Below, in pieces: positions 34,392 through 50,550 of a DNA stretch of 64,000 nt. The translations under genes and the position numbers were made by a program. This DNA comes from Alnus glutinosa (taxonomy: Eukaryota; Streptophyta; Magnoliopsida; Fagales; Betulaceae), in contig NC_084886.1 in NCBI RefSeq assembly GCF_958979055.1, forward strand, positions 808,501-872,500, read 5' to 3'. How positions within the stretch are numbered: position 1 is the first letter of the stretch; each line of letters opens with the position of its first letter. The notes below the pieces were generated by a model, which made no database searches, was not told the DNA's origin, and was given only the letters and a program-made list of their open reading frames with translations.

Positions 34392-35043
34392 GTCTATTCA
34401 CATATTCAGTGAAAATTTTGTTTCGATTTGGCTACCCTAGATCGGTCGTGGGAGAGAGATTGTTTCTCACCAATTGGTATGGCGGTAGATCTGTAAATAT
34501 GTCCATTATCATTTTTATTTTTTTTCTGTTACTTGTTACATTCACCAATTATTTAGTTTGATGGACACTCGGCATAGATTCATTGAATAAAATGCCTTTG
34601 GGTTTCATCATTTTTGAGGAATGTGTACTTAGTGCAAGCAACTAATAGTGAATCACTGTTTTCTTTCCTCCCTCTTACTGTCCATGTTAGCTCTATAATT
34701 AACGCCTTCACCCGAACTTGAATCTAGGATTTCATATTTTTTGAGTGAAAACTATGTTCGTGCTTTACCTGAGGAGTCGAATGTTTTAAAAACATCACGG
34801 ATAAGTCAAGAAAGTATTAAGGGCTTCTTTGGTTGTTGTATAAAATTTGATTTTGCCCCATTTCATAATTCCTGTACTATTAGCAACCCATCATCCAAAA
34901 TGTTGTAAGAAAGAAAGTTGGTGTCAACAACATGAACCAATGGAGACGGAATTCTTTTTTGTCCGCAGAAATTATCTGATGCCTTTTTGTTGTGATGATG
35001 GTTGTTCCTGTTGAATTGCCTCATAGTGATGGGATTCGTTAAA
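34392..35043. other. 3' flank of the BAR-like gene
   Basis: No further exon is recognised. The transcript probably ends here. Confidence 0.45.
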
Positions 35044-35236
35044 GAGTAATGTTATATACCATATTTTTGTCTTACAATTATCTCACAATGTTGACGTGAA
35101 AGTCTCGACTCACATTTTTTTTTTTTTAAAAAATTTTATTATTATTATTATTATTATTTTAACAATGACCAGTCTAATGGTTAGTTGAGACTGCCATGCT
35201 AACATCGTGAGATAGTTAAGAGATAAAAATAAACTG
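35044..35236. mobile_element. MITE (GAGTAATGTTA type)
   Basis: The left 65 bp (with 'attatctcacaatgttgacgtg' and 'gtctcgactcac') are matched in reverse by the right 65 bp (with 'gttgagactgccatgctaac' and 'gtgagatagttaagag'). The centre is (ATT)n-rich. A shorter related sequence lies at about 35733-35900. Confidence 0.6.
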
Positions 35237-36048
35237 ATTTATTGATGATATGCATCATTAAATCTCAGGATGTATAATGGCAAAAATAAAAAACTCAGTG
35301 CAAGATTAGATAACACTTCGTATGTATTTATTTCCCTTTTCGTGGGTTATAGTGCTGTATAAATAGTATTTAACATACATTTGTTACTCCTAATCAGCCA
35401 TATATTCATCTACAATTCCCTTGACAAACTAGTCACAGTAATGAAACTGTTTGTTAGCATATATGGGTTGGTGTTTCCAGCGTTCACATAATTTTGTTGA
35501 ATCATTTATCTTTAAGTTTCTGTAATTTCTTGCTCATATTGTCTGCCCCAATTCCAAATGATGAGAAACGTGGACTTACAATGTCTAAATATAACAGCCT
35601 TCGGAACTAGGGGGATTTGTATTTAAAGCAAAACCATTAGGAACAACTAGGGACAGAAGCCACATCCCTGATGGCTGATATATGATATAAACCCCTTTTA
35701 CGCAATGGTTTTGTGCATCGGTTGCAGACGAGTAATGTTAGAAGTAAGATTTTTGTTCTCATATTGTCCTTCTAAAATTGATGCGACTTTTAAAATTACT
35801 ATTAAAATTTGAGATGGAAGACTATTAAATTTTGATCCAATACTAAACTGAGAATCACATGCATTTTAGACACAAGTCAATCTAATAGTTGAGGTAATAA
35901 AAAATTATCCAATCCAATTGGGAGAAAAACTTTGTCACTTATACTCTCGGTCCTTACCAAGTGAGATTGTTATTCAAGTTAAATCTTACGTGATTAATGA
36001 TATCATTACACGATCAGGAGGATCAAAATTTTTCATGCTGTATTTCCA

Positions 36049-36050
<2 letters not shown>

Positions 36051-36128
<78 letters not shown>
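36051..36128. repeat. (CT)n(TA)n compound microsatellite
   Basis: About twenty-six CT units are followed by about twelve TA units, just downstream of the LRR gene on the minus strand. Confidence 0.95.
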
Positions 36129-36401
36129 GTACAAAAACCATCCACAAACCAAACCACCCCTAGGGCTCCAAGAAAGGAGCAAATTTACATCTCAAAATGG
36201 AAAAATGAGTGGTTGAAACTTGAATCTTAAATATGGAGATGAAAATCCCTATACTAAATATATATATAAGGAGGTTTCTTGGTATTTAGTAATTAACACT
36301 AAGTAATAATTATATTAGTGAACCATGCATAAGGCTCTTTCATACAAAGAGGCATTAAGACACAAGGAACTGGCAACACATTATTGCCTATTGATACATC
36401 A

Positions 36402-38675
<2,274 letters not shown>

Positions 38676-38794
38676 GAGCAAAAACCTTGAAACCTGAGAG
38701 AGTCTCAAAGTCAAGATGCTTATGAATACTACTGTGAGAGACTTGCCTCTTTCTTCTAAGCAAGGACGCAACGAATCTGAGCTTTGTTGGCCGA

Positions 38795-38801
38795 ATTTAT
38801 A
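38795..38801 (-). promoter_or_regulatory. TATA box of the secreted LRR gene
   Basis: TATAAAT on the minus strand lies 120 nt upstream of the start codon, a plausible distance for a short 5' UTR. Confidence 0.6.
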
Positions 38802-38809
38802 GAGCCCAT

Positions 38810-41800
38810 AAAAGGAGTACTGCTACACTGCAACTTGTATACCCAAACCAAAACAATGATTCCAATGTTTTCTACTTTTATTTTTCTCTCCACTATATAT
38901 AATTATATATCAATCTTTCTTATAATGTGGATAAAGTTTAATATATATATAAAAAGAAGTGGAGGGAAAAAGGGGAGGGGGATAAGCGAAATCACATGAT
39001 CCAATTATTGATCAAAATTAAATTTCACCAAATATATTATTAATCATTCAAGATAATAACGTGACAAGATGTGCCGATTAAATTAAATATAATAAAACAA
39101 AATTCCAATCTAGCTAGAATTAATAGATCTCAATTCTTAACTTACACAACTGTGCAGAATCATATCTCTAACTTGCATGCGCTTAAGGGGAGGGGAGAGG
39201 GAATAGGATGCCTAGCTATATACTACAATGCTATATATGCAACAAAGATATTTATTCCTTTACAACTCTTTGATGTGACACATCAGGATGAGGACGGTAG
39301 CAGCATATTAAAGACTTGTATGTATTATGGATACATTGAATATTGATGGCGAGGTTCATTCAACATTAACTCAAAAATGAATCACAATAAATTTTCTTCT
39401 GGCCCTCTATTTTACATTTATTTTAGTTCATAATAAAGCAAAAAATCACTTTTCTATCTTATTATTACGTTAATGTGCTGATGCCGATTAGCTCTTATTA
39501 AAAACAATTAATAATTGATTGACATTAACGATAATAATAAAATATAATTGTGATTTTTAACCTTATTCTTTTATTTATGCCGGCTAAGTTACAGGCTTCC
39601 TTGTGTTACTTGGGGACAAATAAAGTCGTGTTGGGTGGGGCAAAACTTCGGGTAGGCCCAAAGGACCACAGTGGTCTTGATCATGCCATGTGAAAAATAG
39701 TTAAGGATCTTTATGCTACTGATTTTACTTCTTTTTTCTTTTTTCTTTTTCTTTTTTTTTTTAAAAAAAAAAATTACTGGAATGATGAAAGTTTTATAAA
39801 AAAAAAAATTCCAAAAAATTGACCCATTTTATGTTTCTATTTATCCGTTAGGAAATGGTTACAAAAATTTTGTAAGGACATAATTCCAACCAAGCTTTTT
39901 AAAATGATATATATCTTGATTCAATTAAGCTAATATTTTCTATATCATAAACACATATTGCGAGTTTTGCACTATATATGCTGTCCTTATTCGACCTTTA
40001 TTTAATTTGTAAGTATTTGTTTCCTACATAAATTAAATTTGATATACTAGATTGAGAACAATCTGGGTTGGAAACACGGACTTGAGAGACTAAGATTTGG
40101 CTCCGGATGACAAAGCTTGAACCTCAAGTCTCAAACAAGCCATGAAGGTCATTAACGCAAAAGAGGATAACCTAAAAACAGACGATAAGACCCAACCAGA
40201 GGAAAAATTCAAAAAGCCCAACTTGCCATGTTAGCATAATGGCTATTTGAACAAAGACATTAACACTCGCTAAAAGGATGTCATGATTGTAACATTGAGG
40301 ATAACTACACTGTGATTTTAGTTTGACATAATTAACGGTGTAAAATCTGGCTAAGACTATAACTGATCATTATTGAACGCTTTACATGAGGATCGGAAAC
40401 CCTTCCAAGTACAACCATACAACGATATGATACGCCCATACTCAATATGAGGAAACCCTAACTCGATTTCATTTTGAGTATCATACTCACAATTCTCTTT
40501 GCTAACTTAAAGTATCGGAAAGTTTTTTAGTCAGCAAGTTATGTACAGCAAGTCAGCTTGTTTTGCAAGTGTGACGGTGTCCATTAACTAAATTTAACGG
40601 TGTGAGCAAGTGGATGATCAAAATTAAAGGACCTAAATCAGGTTTCAAAGAAATAGCTACCTACCAGTGTGTTTAATATATAGTAAGTGCATGCATGATG
40701 CTAATTTTATATATAAGTCTCCGAAACAACATAATACAAAGTAGGGGGTTGCTTGCATATATGCCAGCATTGAAAAATGAAAAGGGCAATGGGTGGGAGA
40801 ATCAAGACATATCCTTTGAACTCTGATGGTTCAAAGAATTTTTGAACGCTGTCGGAGCCAAACCGATAAAGACCAGAATAATTGAGACTCGGCATCTGTA
40901 AACTGACACTTGCATACTTTTTCAGATTGCATTATGTTCACTTAAAAAAAGGTATAAAATAAAACAAGCAGAGAGGACAAATAGTCAATTACAACCTCCT
41001 AGTCTTTTTTTTTAAAATTTTTTTTAAATTTTTTTTTGAAGAACAAGAATAGAGAGTAGCTAATAGACAAACGCACAAGTGCATATATGGGCATTAATTA
41101 GGGAATAATTAACGTAATGGAAAATTGTGGTGGTAGGGTAAACATATAGTTTATTATGTCCAATAAATTTTATTCCTGTGCTTGTTATTGATTTTTAAAA
41201 AATTGTTGATACTCAGATTCGGTATTGAGAGGCCCAATTCTAAGGAGCAAAATTCGAGTTACAATAAGTCAACCGAATTCCAGAAAGGGAAGTAGCTAGG
41301 GAATCACTCCATTTTTTTTTATTTTTTTTATAAAGTTTCATTTTAATAGGCTATATTGGAATAAAAATTTTCAATTCAGTTTAAAATATAACCTTGTGCA
41401 AAAACTATTTAAATGAGTACGTATCATTGTTGGTTTTGGTACCTGGTCCATCAACTAACCAATTCGATCGAAAGCAAATAATACCACACGAATCCTCTCA
41501 TTTGTCACATCAATAACCGTCTTGATCGATCATGATTCTCAGCATGAGGCAAGTGCATAATAACCAATAATTAAGGGTCGTGGCCAGTTGTAAGAAATAT
41601 TTGCAACATACAAGAAAGTTTCTATTGAAAGCGTAACTTGTGGTAAACAGTTACGACAAAATCTGCTATAAAGAGCGACAAATGCTAAGTAAAACGTGAC
41701 TATCGTCTCTTTTTTGTGCACACAATCTTTACTAATTAGTTCTTCACATTTTATAGGTACTTCCCTAGTTCCTATCATTAGCTCGATAGGCTGTCAAATG

Positions 41801-42120
41801 TTTTAACAATTGTAATGATAATTCGTCAAACTAATGTGACACTCGACACAACCGGATGAAGTTTCAACCCTACATAATCCAAATGATAAGCTTCCCAGTA
41901 AAACTCAAATAGAGGACAACAAACGTATGAGAAGGACGACAAAGGTACGGTCAAGCTCAAGTAAACCAGATAACCTTCCAAAGTTTTAAGTTTTTTACTT
42001 CCAACGTGTAAATAGGCTGTCATTTGTCTTGTAGCTACATCATTGTAAACGATAATGTTAAAAGGGGGACTTAAACCGACATAGGCGGCAACCCATCAAA
42101 ATAAAAAGGAGTGAGTCCGG
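38810..42120. other. Gene-free intergenic stretch
   Basis: AT-rich sequence with scattered homopolymers. The small open frames (for example 39071-39346, 40707-40895 and 41539-41778) have no recognisable domain or splice structure. I see no RNA gene or clear transposon ends. Confidence 0.5.
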
Positions 42121-42129
42121 GTATTCCTT

Positions 42130-42690
42130 TTAAACTACTAACTAATTGATATGTCTTCTATAAATTATTAAAAAGTTGTCAATGTATCTCTAAGGCAGGC
42201 AAAATGACAAAAATAACCTTAAATTTTTTTAAATAAGACAAATAATCCTATAAATTAAAAAAAGGAAAAAAAAAATCATTTTAAATCTTTTTTTAAAAAA
42301 AAAAGAAAAGAAAAAGAAAAAGATTTTTTATTTTTATTTTTTTAAAAACGAAATTTTTATTTAAAAAAAAAAAAGACAATTTTCTTTTTTTAAAACGAAA
42401 AATTTTAATTTCTTTGAAAAAAAAAACAAAAAATCTAATTTAGAAAAAAATGAAAATTTTTTAATTTTTAATTTTTAAATTTGTCCACACATGATTTTTA
42501 TTTTATTTTTATTTTTTTTTTAAAAAAATAGTTTTAGTTTTAGTTTTTTTTTTTTTAAAAAAAAAAATTGTTTTATTAAGGGTATTTTTGTTATTGGGAG
42601 AATATTGATAATTTTTAGTAGTTTAAGAAGATATTGTTCAAATTGAAAGTTTGGATGAGATATTATTAATTAGGTGAAAATTTGATTTGA
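42130..42690. repeat. AT-rich repeat family, copy 2
   Basis: It shares ordered blocks with 3.30-3.80 kb ('aaaataacc', 'aataagacaaataatcc' and 'gggtatttttgttattg'), around a long A/T homopolymer centre. The two outer parts are partly inverted ('aaactactaa' against 'ttagtagttt'). Confidence 0.45.
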
Positions 42691-42699
42691 GGAGAGTAT

Positions 42700-43005
42700 A
42701 TTAACTTTACCCAAATAAAAAATCGTGAGTGAATGTATCAAAATTAAGTGGACAACATATAATATGGAGAGATATATATTGAGGTAGTAGGTGATGATGG
42801 ATGATGGGCATTAAACAGAAAGTAGAAGGCGTAATTGCTGGCATGCATGTGAGAGACTCGTCTTTTAATGTTGGGGGTCCATCATCCATATATGCCTTAG
42901 TTTTGACTTCATATTGGTTTGATGGTTGATGTTGCATGTGCATACTTTGGGTTAATTCTCTAGTGGGAAGTGGGACATGGAGAGCACCTTAATTTGTAAT
43001 CTTAA

Positions 43006-43097
<92 letters not shown>

Positions 43098-43431
43098 GAT
43101 CGATCACCTTCGTCTCCTTAAAAGAAGTGACTTGACTAACCCAAAACCACTAACAGTACTGCTACCTTCTCATTTCCTTTCCATTCTTAATCATAACAAA
43201 AAATTGGACAAAAGGTGGAAGAAACACCAAAAAGGCCGGGCCTTCTTCTACTACTACTCGTTCAAAGATTAAAGCTTTCTAGATATACGGACCATTGAGT
43301 GTATAATCACTACCTCACGAATTTCTCCCACCCCACCACCATTAAAACATAAAGCCAGTGGATCGTTGAACTTGACCATTGACCTTTCATCTTTGTTTTG
43401 CCATTCAGTTCACCTAGCTAGCTAGATTCCA

Positions 43432-43481
<50 letters not shown>

Positions 43482-44590
43482 TTTGCCGATCACACATCCT
43501 GGCTTGTCCACTCAAAGAAATAAATAGAAAATTAAAGAAAGAAAAATCCAGGTATCCAGAAGAAGTTAAATGATGAACAGAGGCAGATTAAAGCCCTGGC
43601 GTGGGCCCAAGATCACCATGATCAGACTGTAAAAAGGAAGAGGAAGAGTCAAAAGCATCTTTTGGTTTCAATTATCAAACTGGACAATATGTTAACAATA
43701 AAGGCAAACAACTAATTCCCACTCCTTTCCCTCCACGTACAGTCAAATTCAATTTGTTTTTAAAGCTTCAACCAAAGTAGCTTTGCCTGATTTGCTACTT
43801 GTCTCGGGCCCCTCCTACTGACTTTTAAAAGATCCATATACACGGGAACCACCATTATGGGAATCGGATAAGGAATCGGACATCTCTGTTGATATATATT
43901 TTTTCTTTGTTAATATATTTGCATGGTTAAGATTGTAATTAAATTATGTGATAAACTTATGATTTTAATATACAGTCACGCTCTGCACCCGACGTAAGTA
44001 GTGACCTATTCTATCGACATTAATCCGATAATAACCATTTCTCTTTTGACAGCTCCACTCATCTATCAGTATTCAACATGGTAGTTGTCTTTGATACGAA
44101 TTATACTAACATTGGGTAGAACTTACTCTTAAAAATCGGTTTGTAAATGGAGGGTATTAAGAACTTATATATACATGATTAAGATAGTACATAAGTTATG
44201 TGAAATACTTACGATCGTAACATGTAACATATTGTTATACGATGAAAATTGTTTTTATATTTTCAAGTGTTTTGTGTTTGAGGCTGCTTGTGTAATATTT
44301 TTGTTTTAAGAGAAAACAAAAAAATAGAAGAAAAAGAAAAAAGAAATTTTTTATAACAATCATAGCGGGTTTTTGCTATGTTGTGGCCTGTCAAGTTTGA
44401 ATAAGGCTATTCAGAGCAGTAACCAACATCCAGTCCATAAGTTTTGGGCTTAGCCTGATTCACCCCCATAAAAAGTTACTAGGAAAGGTCAGTCCATGTC
44501 AATGATACGAATTTATTCTTGACTAAAAGGAAATTAGGGGGAGGGAATGTATTTTGGTAGGAAGAACAGAAAAGAAAAGAAAAAAGAAAA
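42700..44590. repeat. Gene-free stretch with two long (AT)n arrays
   Basis: (AT)n lies at about 43009-43094 and at about 43434-43479. No gene is visible in the remainder. Confidence 0.6.
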
Positions 44591-44592
44591 GC

Positions 44593-44782
44593 TTGTTTGG
44601 AAGAATGACACCGTGGGAACTCTTTTTAGTGAGCCCATAATATATTACGATGATACATCACACAACTTAAAAGCTTAAGCCTATGAATTTGGGCCTAATT
44701 ATGCTATATTAATCACTCATACTTCTTATATCTTTTTAATATGGGACTCAATCCTTTTACACTCACTCAAGTATACTCAACA
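44593..44782 (-). mobile_element. Solo LTR of the TRIM family seen at 30.4 kb
   Basis: About 190 bp match the TRIM LTR in block order: 'gacaccgtggg', 'ttagtgagcccataatat', 'aagcttaagccta', 'taatcactcatactt', 'tatgggactcaatcc' and the end 'tactcaaca'. AAAGC occurs at both borders, though the right copy overlaps the last base of the LTR. No second LTR is near, so this is a solo LTR. Confidence 0.7.
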
Positions 44783-45041
44783 AAGCATATATGTCGGAGC
44801 TATAAAAGAGCTACAAATCAGTATGTAGGTTTACTGACATAAATAATGGCCCTCTGTGTAGAGAGGTTTATTGGCATGAACATTGGGCTTCAAAAATTAC
44901 AAATTTATTCCAAAGCTGCATGCTACCTGGCCATGGCCATTTACTTCCGAGCTCTTGAATCTTGTATTATTTTAGTAACTGCAAATCCTACAACCCCATG
45001 AAACAAATAAAAAAAAAATTATAAGCTGCAAAATTAGTAAA

Positions 45042-46366
45042 TTAGCCATAGAGCATGTTGTCAAAGGTAATAGTATGTTTACTTCTTGTGTTTGTGCGGT
45101 GGGCACTCCCTACCAGCTGGTTGTCTGATACATTCCTGATAAATAATAGTATGGAAATTGCTATTAGAAAAATACGAAGGATGATTATTTATTCATTGTT
45201 TTTATATTCTTTCGGGATCAGATGGAATTAATAGAAATAAAAGTCAGATAAATCAAGTCAATTCTTCCTAGAAACAAAAAGTGAAAGTGTATACACAGTG
45301 TTGAAATACTAAACACATGGCTTGAACTCAAAAGACAAAACACTTTCAGAGCTTTACAAGAGAATTATGATGGAGTTAACTCACAAAATCATCAAATTCC
45401 CCCATCTAACAAGCTGAAGGACCTCTGCTGGTATTACGCCACTAAGCTTGTTACTGTTCAATCTCCTGCAGACAATACAAAATCACCCTCGAAGACTGTA
45501 TAATTTCTTTTTTCAAAGGAAATTGGACAGGTACTTACAAAAACCTTAAGGAGACCAAGTTTCCAAGAGATGATGGAATGACCCCAGAGAGATGATTCTG
45601 GTACAGGTCCAAGCTAATCAGTCTCGTTAGGTTACCAATACCCGTTGGTATGACTCCACTTATGTTATTTCCGTATACCTCCCTGCCGGCCAGTAAATTG
45701 CCACGGTATGATTAATATTTTGATCTTTTCACTTTTTTGAGAGAAAGATTTCCCAAAAAACTATCTTGTTTATCACTATTGCAGTGGAAGCGAGAAAATG
45801 ATCTTACAAATATTGAAGATTAGACAAGGCTCCAAGCTGAGGGACAAGAATTCCCGAAAGTGCCGAGGTCCCTTCAATTGTGAAACATGTCATGAAACTT
45901 AGTTAATCAAGAAGCAGGGAGTAGGCTACTTGATGAAGAAGAAGACAAATGTGTTGTAGAGAAGAAGAATGCTTACACCCTTGTGACGCTATTATCACCG
46001 TTGCAAGTAACGTGATACCAGGTGCATGGATTAACCAACGTTGGATCCCAGCTCTGAAGGACACCGTTAGGGTCTACCAATTTGGTTTTCCAGGCATGAA
46101 GGGCTTCCCCTGTTTAGGATTGGAAACAAAATTAACTCAGGTTGAGAGACATTAATTATTAAACAACATGGTTTTCCCATTTGCCAGAAATTTTGTTTTC
46201 TGATATCAAATGAAACACATTAACAAACAACTCAAAACAGCCAAACAGTTTTCATATTTTGTAAAAAAGGAATACTTATGAACGCAATTTCCATACCTTC
46301 TGAGTTGCAATCTACTGATGCAATAGCAACAGCAAATACAAGAAAAACTAAAATTCGGGCAACCAT
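45042..46366 (-). pseudogene. Damaged paralogue of the secreted LRR protein
   Basis: Exons on the minus strand: 46366-46297, 46109-45977, 45871 (or 45897)-45808, 45682-45539, 45465-45385, 45135-45042. It starts with signal peptide MVARILVFLVFAVAIASVDC, then [14 protein letters not shown] and [15 protein letters not shown]. The first LRR exon is 8 nt shorter than the 72 nt of the intact gene when the homologous acceptor (45871) is used, which shifts the frame. An AG at 45899-45898 would give a 90-nt exon that restores the frame but replaces VDLGN with VFMTCFTIEGT. Later LRRs are open ([24 protein letters not shown]), with three extra residues in one unit. The last exon keeps NVSDNQLVGS but lacks the LCGT cysteine and the NNPRLEGPEL tail. 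It would give 203 residues if spliced that way. Pseudogene or neofunctionalised gene. Confidence 0.75.
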
Positions 46367-47589
46367 CGTGTAGGAGTTAAGAATCCTTGGCAATGATATT
46401 TACATAATCTCAAGTAGCTCTTCCATACATATATATATATATATATATACTGGCCGGCTTATCCAATAGAGTAAAATAATTTGGCAATGGGTAAGATTTA
46501 GTCAAGTCAACTTACCAACTTTGCTGGCTGCGTGAAAAAGTCCGTCCGTAATATATGCAGCTATCAAGTCGGTCAAATAAAGGCCAAAAAATTAATGTAA
46601 TTTCATTTGAAATGTAGCAATATACATTCTGACTAGCCTTTGGTTTGAAAACAAAGAATATGAAAGAACTTTATTTGGCGCCGGTTGGACTCGCATCTTC
46701 TTTCTGATTTCTGAAGGAGACCCCACTGGCCACTGTTGTGTGGTTGAACAGTGGTGGTCCCACAATGGCCGCACGGTTCTAACTATGAAGATTATCAGAG
46801 AGCAATGCATGTAAAAAATACATGTTTTAAAGACAAATTTCAATTTAAAAGAACATATTCACAAAGTTTTCTCATTGAAAGAAAACTTTATCCTTAAATC
46901 AGTCTTATGATTCGCAATCGCATGTTCTATACCACAACCTTAAAAAATGTTGACAAAATGTGCCAAAATAATAAAGATTTGTCATTCATTGGGAAGATCA
47001 GAAACAGCAAGCATTATTATATAATATACTGTAGCCTGTATGACAAATCTAAGTTGTTTAATGCCTCTAAACAAATGACCGTGAAACCTAATGGGCCACC
47101 GAGCTACTATCTGCCATATTCCGCAGCCTTTTCAGACCTTAATGCAATAATTTAACATAAACCAGAACATCACCCAGTGATCTTGTCGGTGGTGGCGCTG
47201 TTGATTGTGCCACGTTTTAGTCCAAGTTACAGAACGTCGTCCATGTGCTTTTCTGAGGAGAGAAATAATTTTGAACATCATTTTTTTTAAATTAAACATT
47301 AAATTTACAGAACTCTTGCATAAGTCCTACAGAGTCAATAGTTAATTTTAAAAAAATAATGTACAAAATATGTACAAAAATATAACATGTCTCTTCTGTA
47401 TGTGTGAGTCAGAGAGAGAGAGAGAGAGAGAGACAGCAGACTGCAAAATTATTAACTATTAACTAATAATAGTTAATGCACAAAAAAAGGAAGAAAAAAG
47501 ACTGCAAAATTATACATTTACTGTGAGAAGAATATGATCAAACATATTTACACACAGTGAGTAAAGGAGAAGGTCATCTCAGCATGCAA
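46367..47589. other. Intergenic stretch between the LRR paralogue and COL14-like gene
   Basis: An (AT)n at about 46429-46450 lies 60-85 bp upstream of the LRR paralogue start and could serve as its TATA region. A (GA)n lies at about 47411-47432. No gene is recognised. Confidence 0.5.
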
Positions 47590-50550
47590 TTAACCATCAG
47601 GAGCTTCACTAGCTTTCACAAACCGACCCTTGACTCGCTTCCTAGTATCGGCTCTTGCTTTCCTCGACTCGTACCGTATGTGCTTCTCATATCTATCCAT
47701 GATATAGTTCAAACGTATAGAAAAATGTTAGAGAATAGTAGTCAAATTAAGATTGGAAAGAAAACCAGCAGATGAAAATGTACCTTCGGTTTTTCTTCTT
47801 CTCCTTGTACCGTTGCATGGCATTGCCTCTGTTCTGTGCCAGTAGCTCCATATCTGCCTTGGTAGGTGCTGCTGTTCCCACACGGTCACCCCCGACAAGA
47901 AAAGGTTGTTCCACAAGCTGGAACTCTTTAGAACCACTGGAACCTCTTGCTTTACCTGACGATGGCCTTCCTACAGGTAGGTTGTTGCTCTCAGATGTTG
48001 CTGGCCCTAGGCTGGTTGTGGGATTATTCGAGATATTCTGTATATCCAAATAAGACATGTCAGTACTATTGAAGGGGCCCTTGTGTACTAGAATGGCGTC
48101 AAACATTGCACAAAGAAAGAAAGTAAACGATGCTGTCTATATCATCAGAAGGTCCCGATTCAATTTACTTATGCTTTACCAATCAATCTACCAGGTCGTG
48201 TTCTTCTCAAAAGCCTTCATGTTTGCCAAATTTGTTAGCATGTCGGCAATAAACCATCTACATAGTCTACCTAAAAGATATCCTTTTGTTTCCAATCACT
48301 CGTTCTATTTATAAACAATAGAGGCAAAATATATCATGACGCCTGTTCTAGTGTTTTTAACATTTGCGACCTAAGTTTCCAGTTTAATGAATTTTGGACA
48401 TGTGCTTTCAGCATTTGCACATCGTGATCTCCGATAATGGTTTCCATCAAGTATATAACAGAGACAACTTGAAAATACAAGTATACACCTTGGATAAATA
48501 AAAAAAGAAAAAGAAAAAATTAGCATCTAGCCACGGCTGGGCTCATCCAAGCCACAGCCCCAGCCACAACCGTGCATGGTTGGGTAGGGTGACTGCAACT
48601 AGGCCACTTCATGCCTGGGACGACCCAACCATGGCTGGGGGCTATCACCGCGCACCCAGCCATGACCATGGCAGCCATTCTATTTCCAGCCACTTTTTTG
48701 TTGTGTTTTTTTTTTTTTTTTAATCGGAGCGGCAAAATTATATTTATAAATGCCTGCAGAATAAAATTAAATACGCTGCTTCATTATGAGAAGAAAATTA
48801 AGGAACATTTAGAAGAAATTTCTGGAATGGACAGACATAAGTCATAAGCCCCCTTTTTTTTTTCCGTCCACATTATAAATCACAAGAAACCAGTATTTTC
48901 CAAGAATCTAGCATCTTCCAACCACAGCCATTGAATGCTAAAAGGTTGTCAAGAAAGATTGAGCAAAGAAACAGTTAAGAGACTAGACAGATTACATATA
49001 TGGGGACAATATCGAGTTTCAGACACAATGCACTATGCAGTACACAGGAAAAAGAGATCTATTAAAGAAAACATAATTAAAATATTAAAGAACTCATATG
49101 GACTTACATTGAACGCCATATCGTCACGTGCAATAGGGCAATTCATCTGGAACATATCTCCCATCATTTTTGTATTATTCAAAGGTGTTTCTTTCGTAAG
49201 TTCACCAAAATTTTTTATCATAAATCCTGCATCATTTGCACCATAGGCAACTTCCAGTGTACCCGTTTCTTCATGACCCCTCAACAGTCCAAGATTAAAA
49301 TCCCATATCTACAAGGGAACATCATCAAGTCAGAAATTTTCAGGCGCCCTTCGACCGAGTGTTATCAACCTATAAAAATTAACTAACAAGTAACTGAAAA
49401 CAAGCAAATAAAAAGTTCAACCAAGAATCTGAAGACCCTGCTAAGCCAAAGTATTTGAATTCAAAAAGTTCCAACACAGCAATAACGGCACTATCAATGC
49501 GAAAGACTAACTGGTTCGCAATGAAAGTCCCATAAAATTTAAAAGAATAAATTTCCTTGCTTTAAAAGAAGGAACTTTCCTACATAGTCAGATGCCACAG
49601 CATAGTGATGTTTTTGTGACTAGCTTACTTTCACAGATGAAAGAGAAAAGAGGAAGAGAAAGCAGACAGTTAAAACAAAATCAGCATCTAATATATATAC
49701 ATCAAACGTCCGAAACCGTTACCTGGGTGCTCTGACTTCTGGGATTTCTGTCCCACAACACATCACCATCCACAATGCGATCGCTCTCCTTCAAATCCAT
49801 CATAAGCAAAGCCGTGACCGGCGCTTCTTGCTGTGGTTGCTGTTGTTGCTGTTGTTGCTGAGCAACGACAGGGCTGGCATCCACAAACCCATCAATCCCA
49901 CCATCACCATCACCGCCACTCCCCAAACCAACCAGCCCCTCCCACCCGTCACCACTCCTCCTTAAAAGCTCCACCAGCTGCCTACACATCACCAGCCCCC
50001 TATTCCCACCACTCCGACCGCCCTGTCTCTTTACCACCGTCTTGCTCGGCACAATCAGGTCTGGCAGACACACCACCCCCGCGTTCGACTTGTCGTACCC
50101 CCACAACGACGGGTCGTTCATCACATCCCCACCAGTCCTCCAGCTCTGGATCAACGGCCCAGATGGATTCGGATTTACCTTCTTATCCTCGAGATCGACG
50201 CCCAAGAGGGAAGCGAGCTCGCGAGCTGAGGGGCACCCAGAAAATCCTTCGATTTGGCTGCGATCGTGTGAGGCGGACACGGAACAGCCACCATGGGCGT
50301 CCCAGTCGCACTGGTGGCACAGCACCAGGTTGTCGGTGGCGCACCGAACCAAGACCGGCTCGGACCCGCAGTTGTCACAGATCTGGGAGCGCACGTGCTT
50401 CCGGGACAGCAAGTTGGCCGAGTGCACGTGCTGGTCGCAGAACAGGCACAGCTTCGCAGAGTCCGCCCTACAGTACAGCACCGCACTCTGCTCAGCGCAG
50501 AAATCGCACGGCACCGCGCCATCTCCGGTTCTGGATCGAGGACTCCCCAT
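47590..50550 (-). CDS. COL14: B-box zinc finger / CCT domain transcription factor, CONSTANS-LIKE 14/15 type
   Basis: Four exons on the minus strand: 50550-49723, 49308-49108, 48037-47784, 47692-47590; 461 residues. B-box 1 is residues 15-52 ([29 protein letters not shown]). A second B-box follows at about 58-95 ([31 protein letters not shown]). The middle has [20 protein letters not shown] and IQSWRTGG, conserved in the COL9-15 group. An eight-residue Gln run (about 230-240) is encoded by CAG/CAA repeats. The C-terminal CCT domain (about 413-456) reads [20 protein letters not shown] then [17 protein letters not shown] and serves in nuclear import and DNA/NF-Y contact. Relatives regulate flowering and light responses; the exact role is not known. 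COL14 against COL15 cannot be decided without a tree. Confidence 0.92.
48518..48735. repeat. GC-rich inverted-repeat insert in intron 2 of the COL14-like gene
   Basis: A GC-rich block with repeated 'agccatgg', 'ccatggctg' and 'ggctgggctcatccaagcc' motifs in both orientations is bordered by an A-rich tract on the left and a T run on the right. This A / GC-rich palindrome / T layout resembles the cores at 4.46 kb and 55.2 kb. Confidence 0.45.
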
